From assembly GCF_004348665.1 (NCBI RefSeq), contig NZ_SMKM01000025.1, positions 1 through 41,176 of the forward strand: DNA of 41,176 bases, read 5' to 3'. This stretch comes from Actinomadura sp. GC306 (GTDB taxonomy: Bacteria; Actinomycetota; Actinomycetes; Streptosporangiales; Streptosporangiaceae). Made by a program: the position numbers and the translations under genes. Below, piece by piece: positions 15,253 through 25,003 of the stretch (its first letter is position 1; each line of letters starts with the position of its first letter). The notes under the pieces were generated by a model. That model was not told where the DNA came from and ran no database searches. It worked only from the letters and a program-made list of their open reading frames with translations.

Positions 15253-16188
15253 CTACCGCCCCAGGTTGCGGATCTTGTCGTTGAGGGTCGGGCGCATCTG
15301 CTTCAGGCACATGATCGGGAGGTAGGCGCCGTCCGCCGTCATGTGGTGGGTGGACGTCGCGGGGCACTCCCGCTTCGTCTTCACCCGGCCGGTGACCTGC
15401 GCGACGGCCGTCTGGGAGGTGCAGTCGGCCTTCTTCAGGCCGCCGACGGCGAACGAGGGGTCGGCGATGCAGTCGCCGGCCGCGACGACGCCGCCGCCCG
15501 CGCCGAGGCACAGCACCGGGCGCTCGATCGTGTTGCCGCTGAAGGCCCGCAGCTTCATGGTCTCCAGCGTCTTCGCCGGGCAGGACGCCTCGGTGTCGAC
15601 GCGGGCGATCACCTTGCCGTACCAGTCGTTGGTGCTGCAGGCGACCTCCTTGCCGCCGAGGCCGAGGCCGCCGCCGCTGACGCAGTCGCCCACCGACAGC
15701 AGCGCGCCGCCCGCGCCCGGGTCGCCCGGGTGGGGGCCTTCGATGTTGCGGGCGCACGCCTCGAAGTAGTGCTCGTCGCCCTTCTTGAGGGTGACGTTGG
15801 TGACGCCGTCGGTGCCGGCCGGGCAGTCGGGCTCCGCGCGGGTCTGGAACCGCAGCGCCGCGGCCTGCCGGTCGGAGGTGACCTTGAGCACCTTGGCCTT
15901 GGCGGCGGGGTCGTCGCAGTTCACCCGGGTACTGGCCGGGATCCGGTTGGACGCGCCCTCCCCGAAGCCCGTGTCGATGCACTGCTCGGCTTGGAGCGGT
16001 CCACTGACCCGGTTCCCCGCGCTCTGGAAGACCATGACGCCCACGGCCACCACACCGAGGACGACGACGACCGCCAGGCCGGCCAGCACGAACACGAGCG
16101 GGGACCGCTTCTTGGGCGGCGGCATGGGAGCGCCCATCGGCGGAACGGGGGGCGGCGGCTGTCCCTGCCCCGGTGGCTGGCCGTACAC
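15253..16188 (-). CDS. Single-pass membrane protein with Cys-rich extracellular domain
   Basis: The 311-residue protein starts at a GTG at 16188 with AGGAGGT 8 bases upstream. A Pro/Gly/Gln-rich cytoplasmic segment (residues 1-25) leads to one membrane helix at about 30-54 (LVFVLAGLAVVVVLGVVAVG). The remaining 250 residues would be outside the cell. They contain repeated units of about 85-95 residues, each beginning with a Cys-containing motif (AEQCIDTGFGEG, VGDCVSGGGLGLGGKEVAC, AGDCIADPSFAVGGLKKADC) and ending in another Cys, so disulfide-linked repeats are likely. This is the LppU/SCO-type septum-formation-like architecture seen in many actinobacteria; its function is not known. Confidence 0.82.
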   Translation of the reverse strand: MYGQPPGQGQPPPPVPPMGAPMPPPKKRSPLVFVLAGLAVVVVLGVVAVGVMVFQSAGNRVSGPLQAEQCIDTGFGEGASNRIPASTRVNCDDPAAKAKVLKVTSDRQAAALRFQTRAEPDCPAGTDGVTNVTLKKGDEHYFEACARNIEGPHPGDPGAGGALLSVGDCVSGGGLGLGGKEVACSTNDWYGKVIARVDTEASCPAKTLETMKLRAFSGNTIERPVLCLGAGGGVVAAGDCIADPSFAVGGLKKADCTSQTAVAQVTGRVKTKRECPATSTHHMTADGAYLPIMCLKQMRPTLNDKIRNLGR

Positions 16189-16252
16189 GTCCTGACCTCC
16201 TGATCATGGTGGGGAGATAAGGACCTTATCGGCAAACGTCCGGCGTCCGGGG

Positions 16253-16831
16253 CTAGGGCCGGAGATTGGGCGGGGACTCCAGGCCGGTCAGCTCGATGCC
16301 GGGCGCGGCGACGACGACGTCCCCCGCCAGGTGCACCGCCTCGATCTCGCCCGTGGCCAGGTCCGTGATGTCGTACCGCGTGACGGGCAGCGGCTCGGTG
16401 TCGGTCTCGTGGTACTCCGTCCCGGCCCGGCGCCAGCGCCAGATGGTGGTCAGCGGCGCGAGGGACGGGCCGCTCAGCCGGACGAGCCGCACGTCGGCCT
16501 GGGCGTTCTCGTCCAGCTCCAGCGAGTACGCGATCGCGACGAGGAAACCCGGCGAGTCGTACAGGAACCCGGCCGCCCGCTCGGTGTGCTCCGTCCCCGT
16601 CTCGCCGGCGGCGCGGACCCAGGCGACCTCCGGGCCGGTGAGGCCGCCGCGCAGCCACCACGCCGGGGTGACGAGTTCGACGCGGATCTGCCGCCAGCGC
16701 GCGTCCGTCACCAGGTCGACGCGGACGCCGTCGGGCCGCCGGGACGTGTACCGCCACCCGCCGGGCCCCGGCGCGCACTGGAAGCGCTCCTCGATCTCTC
16801 CGTCCAGGTGGAGGTAGGCGCCTGCGGGCAT
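16253..16831 (-). CDS. Conserved-type hypothetical protein behind the short AhcY
   Basis: This 192-residue protein is not recognised. It looks like a soluble beta-rich fold, with alternating hydrophobic and charged strands (RVDLVTDARWRQIRVELVTP, FLVAIAYSLELDENAQADVR, TEPLPVTRYDITDLATGEIE) and many Trp and Tyr residues. No signal peptide or metal motif stands out. It begins 4 bp after the stop of the short adenosylhomocysteinase gene, so the two form an operon and it probably serves the same process. Its closing part, VVVAAPGIELTGLESPPNLR, might form a last strand. A carbohydrate- or lipid-related role is possible but unsupported. Confidence 0.75.
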   Translation of the reverse strand: MPAGAYLHLDGEIEERFQCAPGPGGWRYTSRRPDGVRVDLVTDARWRQIRVELVTPAWWLRGGLTGPEVAWVRAAGETGTEHTERAAGFLYDSPGFLVAIAYSLELDENAQADVRLVRLSGPSLAPLTTIWRWRRAGTEYHETDTEPLPVTRYDITDLATGEIEAVHLAGDVVVAAPGIELTGLESPPNLRP

Positions 16832-16835
16832 CGGC

Positions 16836-18092
16836 TCAGGACCCGATGCGCCAGGAGCGCAAGTAGTCCTCTTGCTCCTTCGAGAGCCGGTCGATGGCGA
16901 TGGACATCGACGCGAGCTTGAGGCGGGCCACCTCGGTGTCGATCTCCTTCGGGACGTCGTGGACGGCCGGCGCCAGCGTCGGGTGGGCCGTCGCGAGCCA
17001 CGCGCACGTGAGGGCCTGGTCGGCGAACGACATGTCCATCACGGCGGCCGGGTGCCCCTCGGCCGCGGCGAGGTTGACCAGCCGCCCCTCCGCCAGGAGG
17101 ACGAGCCGGCGCCCGTCGGCCAGGACGTACTCGTCGGCCTGCGGGCGCACGCCCCGGTGGACCTCGACCGCCAGCTCGGCCAGCGCGCGGACGTCGATCT
17201 CCACGTCGAAGTGGCCGGAGTTCGCGAGGATCGCGCCGTCCTTCATCACGGCGAGGTGCTCCCCGTTCACGACGTCCCGGTTGCCGGTGACCGTGATGAA
17301 GACGTCGCCCTCGGCGGCCGCCTCCGCCATGGGCTGGACGGAGAAGCCCTGCAGCGCCGCGTCCAGTGCCTTCACCGGGTCGATCTCGGTGACGACGACC
17401 CGGGCACCGAGCCCGCGCGCCCGCTCGGCCAGCCCCCGCCCGCAGTAGCCGAACCCGGCGATGACGATCGTCTTCCCCGCCAGGAGCGTGTTCGTCGCGC
17501 GGACGATGCCGTCCAGCGTCGACTGCCCGGTCCCGTACCGGTTGTCGAACATGTGCTTGGTGTCGGTGTCGTTGACCGCGACCATCGGGAAGCGGAGCGC
17601 GCCCTCGAACGCCATCTGGTGCAGCCGGATGACGCCCGTCGTCGTCTGCTCGCAGCCCGCCTTGACCGTGCCGAGCAGGTCGGTCCGTTCGGTGTGCAGG
17701 GTGTTGACCAGGTCGCATCCGTCGTCCAGGACGAGATCGGGTCCGGTCTCCAAGGCCCGGTGGATGTGGGCGTAGTACCCCTCACGGTCGGTACCGGCCC
17801 GCGCGAAGACCTCCGCGCCGTACTCCTGGACGAGCGCGGCGGCGGTGTCGTCCTGCGTGGACAGCGGGTTGGACGCGGCGAGGGCGACGCTCGCGCCGCC
17901 CGCCTGGAGGGTGCGGATGAGCCCGGCGGTCTCGGTCGTGATGTGCATGCACGCCGCGACCTTCAGCCCCTCCAGCGGACGCTCGCCGGCGAACCGCTCC
18001 CGGATCTGCCGCAGCACGGGCATGCTCCGGTCGGCCCACTCGATCCGCTTGACGCCCTCGTAGGCCAGCGAAACATCCGCGATGTCGCTCAT
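16836..18092 (-). CDS. Short adenosylhomocysteinase, archaeal/Thermotoga type
   Basis: The 418-residue protein is a paralogue of the AhcY encoded just upstream, but belongs to the short subfamily. It lacks the internal insertion and the C-terminal K..YRY tail and ends SKEQEDYLRSWRIGS. The substrate motif ACMHITTETAGLI (His50), Lys179 and Asp183 in NDTDTKHMFDN and the NAD loop GFGYCGRG (213-220) are present, as is NSGHFDVEID. The position that is a second Glu in EETTTGV of most family members is Gln149 here (CEQTTTGV). Known short members hydrolyse S-adenosyl- or, in Methanocaldococcus, S-inosyl-homocysteine; which one applies is open. The ATG at 18092 follows GGGGGG; a TTG just before it is less likely. 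The hypothetical gene at 16253 is in the same operon. Confidence 0.9.
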   Translation of the reverse strand: MSDIADVSLAYEGVKRIEWADRSMPVLRQIRERFAGERPLEGLKVAACMHITTETAGLIRTLQAGGASVALAASNPLSTQDDTAAALVQEYGAEVFARAGTDREGYYAHIHRALETGPDLVLDDGCDLVNTLHTERTDLLGTVKAGCEQTTTGVIRLHQMAFEGALRFPMVAVNDTDTKHMFDNRYGTGQSTLDGIVRATNTLLAGKTIVIAGFGYCGRGLAERARGLGARVVVTEIDPVKALDAALQGFSVQPMAEAAAEGDVFITVTGNRDVVNGEHLAVMKDGAILANSGHFDVEIDVRALAELAVEVHRGVRPQADEYVLADGRRLVLLAEGRLVNLAAAEGHPAAVMDMSFADQALTCAWLATAHPTLAPAVHDVPKEIDTEVARLKLASMSIAIDRLSKEQEDYLRSWRIGS

Positions 18093-18183
18093 CAACCCCC
18101 CTCAGGCGCGGACCGCCGCACCACTACTACGACAACATCAGGCGACACCCCGGCCACGCGACAACCCGAACACCACAATGAAC

Positions 18184-19614
<1,431 letters not shown>

Positions 19615-19725
19615 GCTTTGGTGCTCCTTGGTCCGCGGGGATGCGGGTCGGTGCGCGGTGCGTCAACGCCCGCGAGTCTACGGTCGGTGCACGCCCGGTG
19701 GCACGCGCGGAGGCGACTTCCTACC

Positions 19726-19735
19726 ACAAATTTGT
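19726..19735. promoter_or_regulatory. Palindrome ACAAATTTGT in the merR-ahcY divergent region
   Basis: This perfect 10-bp palindrome is an AT-rich island in GC-rich DNA. It ends 4 bp before the first possible start codon of the MerR-type gene and lies 112 bp upstream of ahcY. It could be the operator of the MerR-type regulator, a promoter element, or both. Confidence 0.45.
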
Positions 19736-19739
19736 CAGA

Positions 19740-20105
19740 ATGGGTCGCATGCGCATCACGGAGGCCGCCCAGCGGCTCGGCACCTCGCCCCGCATGCTCC
19801 GCTACCGCGAGGCCCTGGGGCTGCTGCCGGTCACCCGGGAGGGGGTCTCCGGCCGGGGCCGCGCCGGCGGCCACCGCCAGTTCGGCGACAGCGAGCTCCG
19901 GGCGGTCGCGCTCGCGCTCGCCCTGGAGAAGCGCTACGACATCGGCCCCGCCGAGCTGGCCTTCGGCCTCCGCGTCCTGGCCGAGCCGCAGGTGCAGGCG
20001 CACGTCCGTGAGCTGGGCGAGCGCATCGGACGGCTCTCCGCGCCGCCGACCCGCGCCCTCGACTTCGAGAAGGAGAAGGCGATGCGCCTGCTGCGCAGGC
20101 GCTAG
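19740..20105 (+). CDS. MerR-type small regulator
   Basis: The protein has 121 residues from the ATG at 19740, or 118 from the ATG at 19749; neither has a good ribosome site. The N-terminal MerR winged helix is clear (RITEAAQRLGTSPRMLRYRE, LGLLPV, then GGHRQFGDSELRAVALALAL). The C-terminal part is a short helix without the Cys residues of metal-sensing MerR proteins and without an effector domain, so it may respond to a protein partner or act constitutively. It is divergent from ahcY with 125 bp between the starts. An ACAAATTTGT palindrome just before its start suggests autoregulation or control of ahcY. Confidence 0.85.
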   Translation: MGRMRITEAAQRLGTSPRMLRYREALGLLPVTREGVSGRGRAGGHRQFGDSELRAVALALALEKRYDIGPAELAFGLRVLAEPQVQAHVRELGERIGRLSAPPTRALDFEKEKAMRLLRRR

Positions 20106-20124
20106 CCGGGCCGCTCGCGCCCGG

Positions 20125-20799
20125 TCAGTCGCGGGCGTTGCCGCCGGGGACCACGACGCCGGACTCGTAGGCGAGCATGACGGCCTGGGCCCGGTCGCGG
20201 AGGCCGAGCTTGGTGAAGACGCGCGCCACGTGGGTCTTCACGGTGTGCTCGCTGACCACCAGGCGTTCGGCGATCTCGCCGTTCGACAGGCCGCCCGCGA
20301 TGAGGACGAGGACCTCCGACTCGCGGGCCGTCAGCGTCGACAGCTCCGACGGCGCCTGCGGCCTGTTGCGCCGCTGCCTCGTGAACTCGCGGATCAGCCG
20401 CCCGGTGACCTGCGGGGCGAGCAGCGAGTCGCCGCGCGCCACCACCCGCACGGCGGAGACCAGCTCCTCGGCCGTGGCGTCCTTCAGCAGGAAGCCGCTC
20501 GCGCCGACCGAGAGCGCCTCGTAGACGTACTCGTCCACGTCGAACGTCGTCAGCACCAGGACCCGGACGCCCTCCGAACCGGGCAGGGCGAGGATGCGGC
20601 GGGTCGCCTCGATGCCGTCCATGCCGGGCATCCGGATGTCCATGACGACGACGTCGGGCCGGCTGCGCTCCGCGAACCGGACCGCCTCGCGCCCGTCACC
20701 CGCCTCGCCGATCACCGTGATGTCGTCCTGCGCGTCGAGCAGGGCCGCGAACCCGGCCCGCACGATCGTCTGGTCGTCGACGATCAGCACCCTGATCAC
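20125..20799 (-). CDS. NarL-type response regulator
   Basis: The 224-residue protein has an N-terminal receiver domain (VLIVDDQ, phosphorylated Asp54 in VVVMDIRMPG, VLVLTTFD and the Lys of FLLKDA). A C-terminal LuxR helix-turn-helix spans about residues 155-215 (LTARESEVLVLIAGGLSNGE and SEHTVKTHVARVFTKLGLRD). It starts at a GTG at 20799, 27 bp after the stop of the sensor kinase gene, so the two form an operon and a cognate pair. The signal and the target genes are not known. It converges on the MerR-type gene, with 19 bp between the stops. Confidence 0.95.
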   Translation of the reverse strand: MIRVLIVDDQTIVRAGFAALLDAQDDITVIGEAGDGREAVRFAERSRPDVVVMDIRMPGMDGIEATRRILALPGSEGVRVLVLTTFDVDEYVYEALSVGASGFLLKDATAEELVSAVRVVARGDSLLAPQVTGRLIREFTRQRRNRPQAPSELSTLTARESEVLVLIAGGLSNGEIAERLVVSEHTVKTHVARVFTKLGLRDRAQAVMLAYESGVVVPGGNARD

Positions 20800-20826
20800 C
20801 GCCGCCGCCCCTCGCGCCGCGCGGGG

Positions 20827-22449
20827 TCACCGGCCGCCGCGAGGCGCCTCCGGACCGTGTCCACGGGTGGAACTCCCCTCGCTCGCCAGCGGAAGCTCGG
20901 CCTCCACCAGGAACCCGCCCTCGGCGGCGGGACCGGCGGAGAACCGTCCGCCCAGCATCGTCGCACGTTCCCGCATGCCGAGGAGGCCGTGTCCGCCGCC
21001 GGCGTCCGCGGGCTGCACGCGGGTGCGGCCGGCGTCGCCCGCGACGGTACCGGGCGCGGGACCCGCGGGGCCGTCCAGTATCGCGGTACGGGACGCGGGG
21101 TCGTCGCGGTTCAGCACCATCGTCGGCGCGGCCGGGTCGTGCCCCGGCGGGACCGGGCCGGGCGGCGCCGGCGGGTGCCGGCCGTCGTCGCGGACGCGGA
21201 CCGCGAGCCGGTCCGGCAGGAACGTCAGGTCGACGCGCACCTCCGCGCCCGGCGCGTGCCGCCGGGCGTTCGTCAGCGCCTCCTGGACGATCCGGTAGGC
21301 CGACAGCTCCACCGTCGTGGACAGCGCCCGCGGGTCACCGTGCACGGCGAGGTCGACGCTGCCGCCCGCGCCGCGGTGCTGCTCGATCAGGTCGGGCAGC
21401 CGGTCCAGCCGCGGCTGCGGGGAGTTGGCCGCCTCCGGCTCCGGGGCGGCGTCGGCGCGCAGCACGCCGAGCAGCCGCCGCATCTCCACCAGCGCCTCCC
21501 GCGCGGTCCGGGCGATCTCGGTGTAGCCGGCGCGGGCCTCGGGCGACAGGTCCTCCATCGTGTACGGGGCGGTCTCCGCCTGCACCGCGATCATGGAGAC
21601 GGAGTGCGCGACGACGTCGTGCAGCTCGCGGGCGATGCGGGCGCGCTCGCGCATCACCGCCTGCTCCCGCTGGACGGCGGTGAGCCGGGTGAGGGTCTCG
21701 TTGGTGCGTTCGGCGGCCGCCGCCTCGGTGCGCCCGGCCGACTCCACGACGCGGCGCGCGTCGCCGAGGCCGATGGCGGCCAGGACGGCGAGGAACGCGG
21801 CCGGCCACGGGATCTCGTCCAGCGAGTCCCCCGCCAGGTACACGACCGCGAGGGTGGCGACGCTGCCGGCCGCGAGGACGCCGGCGGACTGGCGGGGCAG
21901 CTGCCGTCCCAGCGCGTACAGCGTGTAGAGGCCGGCGAACCCGGTGGTGATGAGCAGGTTCTCGCCGGTGAGCAGGTTCGCCGCGACCGTGCCGAGCACC
22001 ACGGCCGCGACCGGGCGCAGATTCTCCTGGCGCCACACGAGCGGCAGCGTCGCGGCGACCGCGAACCCGCCCGCGAGGCTGATCGGCGACTCGGCGCGCG
22101 GCGCGAGCTCGGCGAGCGCCGCGACGGTCAGCGCGAGCCCGGTCAGCGGCGCGAAGTACCAGGAGGCGGTGAACTCCCGCCACGCGTTGATCCAGCGGGG
22201 CAGCGGCGCCGTCGCCGCCGCCGGGCCGCCGGGCGGGTGCGGCGCCTGCTGGCGTCCCACGCCGTTGAGGCGCGCCGCGAGCCGGACGGCGAGCGGGCGC
22301 AGCAGGGTGCCGATGCCCGTCAGGATCCACAGCAGCAGCTGCCCGACGCCCGCCACGATCCGGCCGGACAGCCGCCACGCGTGGTGCGCGACGGCCGGGC
22401 CGAACCCCGCGGGACCGGGTCCGGGCCGGGCCTTGCCATCGGAGGTCAC
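20827..22449 (-). CDS. Sensor histidine kinase, HisKA_3 type, with ATP-lid insertion
   Basis: The 540-residue membrane kinase pairs with the adjacent response regulator. The N-terminal half has about six or seven hydrophobic segments (residues 31-50 and 97-230). The dimerisation/phosphorylation domain holds His277 in ARIARELHDVVAHSVS. The ATPase domain has the N box (Asn394 in EALTNARRHAP), the D box DDG at 421-423 and the G box GGHGLLGM at 485-492. Between the D and G boxes lie about 60 extra Pro/Gly/Ala-rich residues (424-483) where close relatives usually have about 10. The GTG at 22449 directly touches its GGAGG box, so the true start may be a little downstream. Confidence 0.93.
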   Translation of the reverse strand: MTSDGKARPGPGPAGFGPAVAHHAWRLSGRIVAGVGQLLLWILTGIGTLLRPLAVRLAARLNGVGRQQAPHPPGGPAAATAPLPRWINAWREFTASWYFAPLTGLALTVAALAELAPRAESPISLAGGFAVAATLPLVWRQENLRPVAAVVLGTVAANLLTGENLLITTGFAGLYTLYALGRQLPRQSAGVLAAGSVATLAVVYLAGDSLDEIPWPAAFLAVLAAIGLGDARRVVESAGRTEAAAAERTNETLTRLTAVQREQAVMRERARIARELHDVVAHSVSMIAVQAETAPYTMEDLSPEARAGYTEIARTAREALVEMRRLLGVLRADAAPEPEAANSPQPRLDRLPDLIEQHRGAGGSVDLAVHGDPRALSTTVELSAYRIVQEALTNARRHAPGAEVRVDLTFLPDRLAVRVRDDGRHPPAPPGPVPPGHDPAAPTMVLNRDDPASRTAILDGPAGPAPGTVAGDAGRTRVQPADAGGGHGLLGMRERATMLGGRFSAGPAAEGGFLVEAELPLASEGSSTRGHGPEAPRGGR

Positions 22450-22811
22450 CCTCCAATACTGACCGCTGGGACGCGCGGATTCCTCACCGCGGGGGTGTAT
22501 GCGGGACGGCCGGCTCCGCCTGGAGTACCACCCGCTTTCCCTCCCTGAGGGGGACGTGCGGGGGACCTGCGCGAACGTAGTGTCTTACCCGTGACCGCGA
22601 CGGTGGCCCGCCGGCTTTGGGGGTTCGGCGGGGGCCGCCGCGGTCACACCAGAACCGCCCGGTTTCAGGGGTCCGGGCGGGGACGCATGGGAAGCACCTC
22701 GCCGGACGGCCGCGGTACACGCCTCGCCAGGGGCACTCGCCGGTCTCGCCTGGGCTGGGGTCGGCCGGCACGACGGCGGCCGCCCGGCGAGGGGTCCCGA
22801 AGACCTTCCGA
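22450..22811. other. Intergenic stretch with no supported gene
   Basis: About 390 bp separate the sensor-kinase start from the CDF stop. The 3' part holds the CDF terminator. Open frames on either strand, including a 95-codon minus-strand frame at 22484-22771, are Pro/Arg/Gly-rich and have no family resemblance. The kinase promoter must lie in the left part. No RNA gene was recognised. Confidence 0.5.
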
Positions 22812-22831
22812 GCCGCCCCCGAAGGGGCGGC
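22812..22831 (-). terminator. UUCG-loop terminator of the CDF operon
   Basis: On the minus strand GCCGCCCC-TTCG-GGGGCGGC forms an 8-bp perfect stem with a very stable UUCG tetraloop. It begins 10 bp after the CDF stop codon. There is no U-tract, as is common in actinomycetes. Confidence 0.75.
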
Positions 22832-22840
22832 CCGGGAGGG

Positions 22841-23830
22841 TCAGGACGGCGCCGAGGTCTCCGGGTCCGCCGAACTCTCCGCGTTCTCGGCGTTCTCCGT
22901 GGGCTTCGGGACGGCCGCGGCCGGGTCCCACAGCGCCGGCTCCAGGTAGATCAGCTTCGCCTCGGGGAACTGCGACCGGATCTTGGCCTCGGCGGCGTCG
23001 ATGCCCCGGGCCACGTCCACGGCGGTGTCGTCGTGGCTCACCGCGATCTTGGCGGCGATCAGCAGCTCCTCCGGCCCCATGTACTGGGTGCGGATGTGGA
23101 CGAGCCGGTCGACCTGCTCCACCGACTCCAGCGCCTCGATGATCTGCCGCTCGGTGTCGGGGTCGGCGCCCTCGCCGATCAGCAGGCTCTTGGTCTCGAA
23201 CGCCAGGATCACCGCGATCACGGCGAGCAGGACACCGATCGCGATGGTGCCGACGCCGTCCCACACGCCGTCCCCGGTGACCACGGCCATCGTGACGCCG
23301 AACAGCGCGAAGATCAGGCCCACGAGGGCGCCCAGGTCCTCCAGGAGCACGACCGGAAGCTCGGGCGCCTTGGCGCGGCGGATGAACGCCCACCAGGACT
23401 GGTCGCCGCGGACCTTGTTCGCCTCCACGATCGCGGTGCGGAACGAGATGACCTCCATGACGATCGCGGCGCCCAGCACCCCGAACGCCCAGCCCGGGGA
23501 CGTGAGCTCCTCCGGGTGGGAGATCTTGTGGTAGCCCTCGTAGAGCGAGAACATCGCCCCGATGGTGAACAGGACGACCGCGACGACGAACGCGTAGAAG
23601 TAGCGCTCGCGCCCGTAGCCGAACTGGTGCTGCTGCGTCCGGCCGCGCTTGGCGCGCTTGCCGCCCACCAGCAGCAGCGCCTGGTTCCCGGCGTCGGCCA
23701 CCGAGTGGACCGACTCGGCGAGCATCGACGACGAACCGGTGAACAGGAACGCGACGAACTTCGACGCCGCGATTCCGGTGTTGGCGAGCAGCGCGGCGAC
23801 GATCGCCTTCGTTCCGCCCTCAGCACTCAT
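22841..23830 (-). CDS. Cation diffusion facilitator, ZnT9-like
   Basis: The 329-residue protein is a CDF-family metal/proton antiporter, probably exporting zinc or a similar divalent cation across the cell membrane. The first metal motif is in SMLAESVHSVADAGNQALLL (His and Asp four apart) and the second in LLEDLGALVGLIFAL, where Glu/Asp replaces the His-x3-Asp of typical zinc exporters. That pattern is typical of the ZnT9-like branch. The C-terminal cytoplasmic domain is present (VDRLVHIRTQYMGPEELLIA, then KIAVSHDDTAVDVARGIDAA). The ATG at 23830 overlaps the stop of the SIS-domain gene, so it is the last gene of that operon. The metal is not certain. Confidence 0.9.
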   Translation of the reverse strand: MSAEGGTKAIVAALLANTGIAASKFVAFLFTGSSSMLAESVHSVADAGNQALLLVGGKRAKRGRTQQHQFGYGRERYFYAFVVAVVLFTIGAMFSLYEGYHKISHPEELTSPGWAFGVLGAAIVMEVISFRTAIVEANKVRGDQSWWAFIRRAKAPELPVVLLEDLGALVGLIFALFGVTMAVVTGDGVWDGVGTIAIGVLLAVIAVILAFETKSLLIGEGADPDTERQIIEALESVEQVDRLVHIRTQYMGPEELLIAAKIAVSHDDTAVDVARGIDAAEAKIRSQFPEAKLIYLEPALWDPAAAVPKPTENAENAESSADPETSAPS

Positions 23831-24972
23831 ATCTGGGAAACCCTCGCCTTTAGTTCTTGAACGGAAGGCACCGGAGTGGGGTCCACGCCCAGCGCGATAG
23901 CCAAGTAAACCGTGACGTAGTCCGCCAGCGCGATGAGTGTCGCGATTCTCTCCAAGGGATGCTCGCCCTCGGCCCGGATCTCGGTGACCGCCACGCCGCG
24001 GTCACGCGCCATGGCCGTGGACGCTTCGGCCCGCTTGCGGATGCGGGGGTGCTCGTCCGCGTCCCGCATCATGACGAGGTGCAGGCCGTGTTCGGGGTCG
24101 CCCGTGCGGTCCCGGAAGAAGTCATCGGGGTCGGACGGGGAGCCGCCGCGCGCGAAGAAGCCGTCGAACGCCATCAGCTGGTTGTGGTCCACCTCGGGGA
24201 TTTCACCGAAGATCCCCAGGTATTTGGCGTTCTCGTTCAGCTGGCTGCACATCCGGTAGGCCGCCACGGCAGCCGGTTCGGAGGACCCCCAGACCATCGG
24301 GACGTCGCCGGCGAGGTCGAGCGCCATCCGCTTGGCCGGGTTCAGGAACGGCTCGCTGGACGGGCGGCACCGGTGCGCGACGTCCTCCAGCAGCTCGGCG
24401 GTGGACTCCAGCGCCTCGTCCGGCACCTGCGCCAGGCCCAGCGTCCGCGCCGCGAGGACGACGGGGATCGTGAGGCCCCACAGCGCCGCACGCGGCTGCC
24501 CCACCGGGCGCACCGGGACGAACACCCCGCGATGCCGGTCGGCCAGGGCCGCGAGCGGCGAATCCGCCCCGCCGGCGAACAGAATCCTGCACCCCCGGCG
24601 GGCCGCCTCCGCGGCGACCTCAAGGGTCTCCTCGGTCTCCCCGGACGAGGACACCGCGATCACGAGGTCGGCGGCGCCCACCCAGCCGGGCAGCCGGTGG
24701 CCGCGCACGGTCGTCACCGGAACCGCGCAGCCGGGCCCGCACACGGCGGCGAGGACGTCCCCGGCCAGGCCCGCGGCGCCCATCCCGGCGACCACGATCG
24801 CGCGCGGCCGGCCGTCCCCGGCCAGCGCGGCGATGCCCGCCTCGGCCGCCGCCCGCTGCGCCTCCCGGACCTGCGCGGCCGACGACGCGACCTGCCGCAG
24901 CATCCCCGCGGGATCGGCCGCCTCGACGGCCGCCGCGTCCTCCAGCCGCGCGGGGTCGAGCCCCGCGCTCAT
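23827..24972 (-). CDS. SIS-domain protein, phosphoglucose/phosphomannose isomerase-like
   Basis: The 381-residue protein has two SIS domains as in bifunctional phosphoglucose/phosphomannose isomerases. The N-terminal one shows VVAGMGAAGLAGD (about 61-72) and VIAVSSSGETEETLEVAAEA (108-115 phosphate loop). The C-terminal PGI/PMI_C region shows QLNENAKYLGIFGEIPEVDHNQLMAF. In mycobacteria the orthologous position (Rv3256c) is also next to manB, where it is thought to support mannose-6-phosphate supply. It starts 31 bp after the Trm112-like gene and overlaps the CDF gene. Whether it is catalytically active is not proven; the conserved Glu and His of the C-terminal domain (E...DHNQ) are present. 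Confidence 0.9.
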   Translation of the reverse strand: MSAGLDPARLEDAAAVEAADPAGMLRQVASSAAQVREAQRAAAEAGIAALAGDGRPRAIVVAGMGAAGLAGDVLAAVCGPGCAVPVTTVRGHRLPGWVGAADLVIAVSSSGETEETLEVAAEAARRGCRILFAGGADSPLAALADRHRGVFVPVRPVGQPRAALWGLTIPVVLAARTLGLAQVPDEALESTAELLEDVAHRCRPSSEPFLNPAKRMALDLAGDVPMVWGSSEPAAVAAYRMCSQLNENAKYLGIFGEIPEVDHNQLMAFDGFFARGGSPSDPDDFFRDRTGDPEHGLHLVMMRDADEHPRIRKRAEASTAMARDRGVAVTEIRAEGEHPLERIATLIALADYVTVYLAIALGVDPTPVPSVQELKARVSQI

Positions 24973-25003
24973 CGCACTGCCCCGGCCCGGCGGCCCGGAC
25001 CGC

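Noticed and set aside
19615..19740. An SAH or SAM riboswitch upstream of ahcY
   Set aside because: I could not find the conserved riboswitch cores in the leader on the minus strand; only a palindrome and an ordinary AAGGAG box are visible.
22484..22771. A 95-codon minus-strand frame in the gap before the CDF gene
   Set aside because: It is Pro/Arg/Gly-rich, has no family resemblance and no convincing ribosome site.
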